A program made the translations under genes and the position numbers. A stretch of DNA of 64,000 nt, taken from NCBI GenBank assembly GCA_039566865.1, contig CM076954.1, positions 10,502,001 to 10,566,000 of the forward strand, read 5' to 3'. The notes beneath the pieces are model-generated. The model ran no database searches. It saw only the letters and a list, made by a program, of their open reading frames with translations, and was not told the DNA's origin. Origin of the DNA: Aurelia coerulea (taxonomy: Eukaryota; Cnidaria; Scyphozoa; Semaeostomeae; Ulmaridae). Shown piece by piece: positions 62,622 to 64,000 of the stretch (position 1 is the first letter of the stretch; every line of letters starts with the position of its first letter).

Positions 62622-62790
62622 AGGGGAGGATCCAGAGAAAATCTTAACTGGGTCCAATCCGAAGGCGAGCGAAGCGAGCCAAAAATCGCAGGGGGTCCGG
62701 GGGTACCCCCCGGAAAATTTATTGTGACCACGCCCTTCAGATTGGCTTAAAACACTATTTCAGGGAAATTTCCTTCGACCACGCCCTCAA
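62622..62790 (+). mobile_element. hAT-like terminal fragment
   Basis: CAGGGGAGGATCCAGAG, then GGCGAGCGAAGCGAGCC, GGGGGTCCGGGGGTACCCCC and GACCACGCCCTTCAGATTGG. The other end is not found. Confidence 0.6.
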
Positions 62791-63334
62791 GGTCTGCACA
62801 CTAAATGTTGCAAAGTTATGATTCAAAACTAGATTACTTTATTGATTAGAGTTTGAGGTTATGTGATATTTTTTGGTCATGATTATGAATATTTCAAGTC
62901 TCCAAAATCATCAAAGAATTTCTTGCGATGCTTGAGGAATAATATATCATTTGAAATACTACGTCAAATCAAAGTGTACAGCATGACTTTTTACTATCTT
63001 GATTAAAGTCTTAAAATGACACTTATGTTATCATTCATACACGAACACGATCAACTCATATAAACATACATAGATCATACATAGATGGATAGAAGGTCAG
63101 CTCCTTGGATGCCGTTAAAAAGGTGAACACTTGATTTAAATCTGACACATCAGCTCTATCTCTCTCCTCCATATTCCTCAGTTCCTACCACAGTCAGTAG
63201 TCGTATTCATGAGCCTGTTCCGCCTTCTCTATATTCGAAACTTCATATGATGCAATCACAGTGTTATCCATTTCAGTGCACCCAGACAGATATTTATAGC
63301 TACGCTCATCTCTATTGAAACGTCAGAAAATTTC

Positions 63335-63817
63335 TTTATTTTCTAATTCATTGCATTCAACCGAAAATAACTTTATTTATTAACTAAACTACAATACACA
63401 TATAGTAGTGAGGTCAGTCTAGCAAGATTGTATATAGGTGTGCCAAATAGAGCAAACACGGAAAGCACATTATTCCTATCGCTCGTACGTTTATTTGATA
63501 CATGTAACCTGACTCTCTGAAAACAGGGAGGGGATGGGTGGGAGGGATCCTATCTTTCACAAAAGTACTTGCTATCGACCTGTGATTCTCCACGCCTTGA
63601 AGAGCTTTTTACATTTGCCTACTAAGCACGCCTCCACGGAGATCGTGCAACAGTATTCCCTTAAGAAACTTAACAATGCTACTACAAAATAGTTTCCTAT
63701 TGTACTGTTAATAAATTCATTTATTTTCTAATTCATTGCATTCAACCGAAAATAACTTTATTTATTAACTAAACTACAATACACATATAGTAGTGAGGTC
63801 AGTCTAGCAAGATTGTA
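63335..63817. repeat. 98-bp direct repeats 385 bp apart
   Basis: Copies at 63,335-63,432 and 63,720-63,817 are essentially identical (TTATTTTCTAATTCATTGCA ... GTCAGTCTAGCAAGATTGTA). The layout equals about 1.25 tandem units of 385 bp. No hammerhead core, tRNA-like box or ORF was found in it. Confidence 0.85.
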
Positions 63818-64000
63818 ATTTGTCAAGAGGGGGCACTTTTTTCTGAGCATATAAGCAATGGCAATGGCGAAAGCTAAAGTAATTACCTACACAACCTGGT
63901 TATCAAAATCATGAAAATATGGTATATCTACTATTTGTTTATTTCAAACACAACATATCTCAATCGATGATTGTATACACTAAAGTCCAAGTGAAACTGA

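Noticed and set aside
63335..63817. Second hammerhead ribozyme
   Set aside because: GAAACGTC occurs near 63,318 but no CTGATGA core precedes it, and none is present on the other strand.

Overview
This is eukaryotic, almost certainly metazoan, nuclear DNA. It is AT-rich, has spliced genes with GT..AG introns, and carries animal-type retrotransposons (Ty3/gypsy, BEL/Pao, CR1/L2-like LINEs) and dense hAT and Tc1/mariner MITEs. The repertoire suggests a marine invertebrate, most likely an anthozoan cnidarian; that is inference, since no ribosomal or mitochondrial marker is present. There are no rRNAs, convincing tRNAs, CRISPR arrays or prokaryotic operons.

Host genes are few and all lie on the minus strand. 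They are a first exon resembling valyl-tRNA synthetase (9,126-9,482) with a decayed partial copy at 2.3 kb, three exons of a ZDHHC12-like palmitoyltransferase (19,419-22,572), and a vesicular inhibitory amino-acid (SLC32/VGAT-like) transporter (54,621-56,166).

The rest is layered mobile DNA. 0-2 kb: 3' end of a Ty3/gypsy element. 2-9 kb: hAT MITEs and a 5-kb fold-back element whose right arm holds a LINE 3' end and a hammerhead-ribozyme element resembling retrozymes or Penelope pLTRs. 9.5-16 kb: a duplicated segment, a tandem duplication, LINE debris, a TTAA MITE and a hAT-in-hAT nest. 17.5-19 kb: hairpin and mariner MITEs. 23.5-25.9 kb: a 5'-truncated LINE. 27-38 kb: one old minus-strand LINE split into three pieces by two large insertions, a 4.6-kb Ginger-like element ending in a 104-bp satellite and a 5-kb element with DIRS/Ngaro-type split direct repeats. 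40-42 kb: a TIR element. 43.4-48.2 kb: a full-length two-ORF LINE with a PHD-like finger. 49-53.8 kb: more LINE and MITE debris. 56-62 kb: a BEL/Pao gag-pol lacking integrase, between hAT-like ends.

Several insertions can be dated relative to each other, because an interrupted reading frame or a paralogous copy in the same window supplies the empty site. The least expected items are the hammerhead element, the split-direct-repeat element and the satellite-bearing Ginger-like element.
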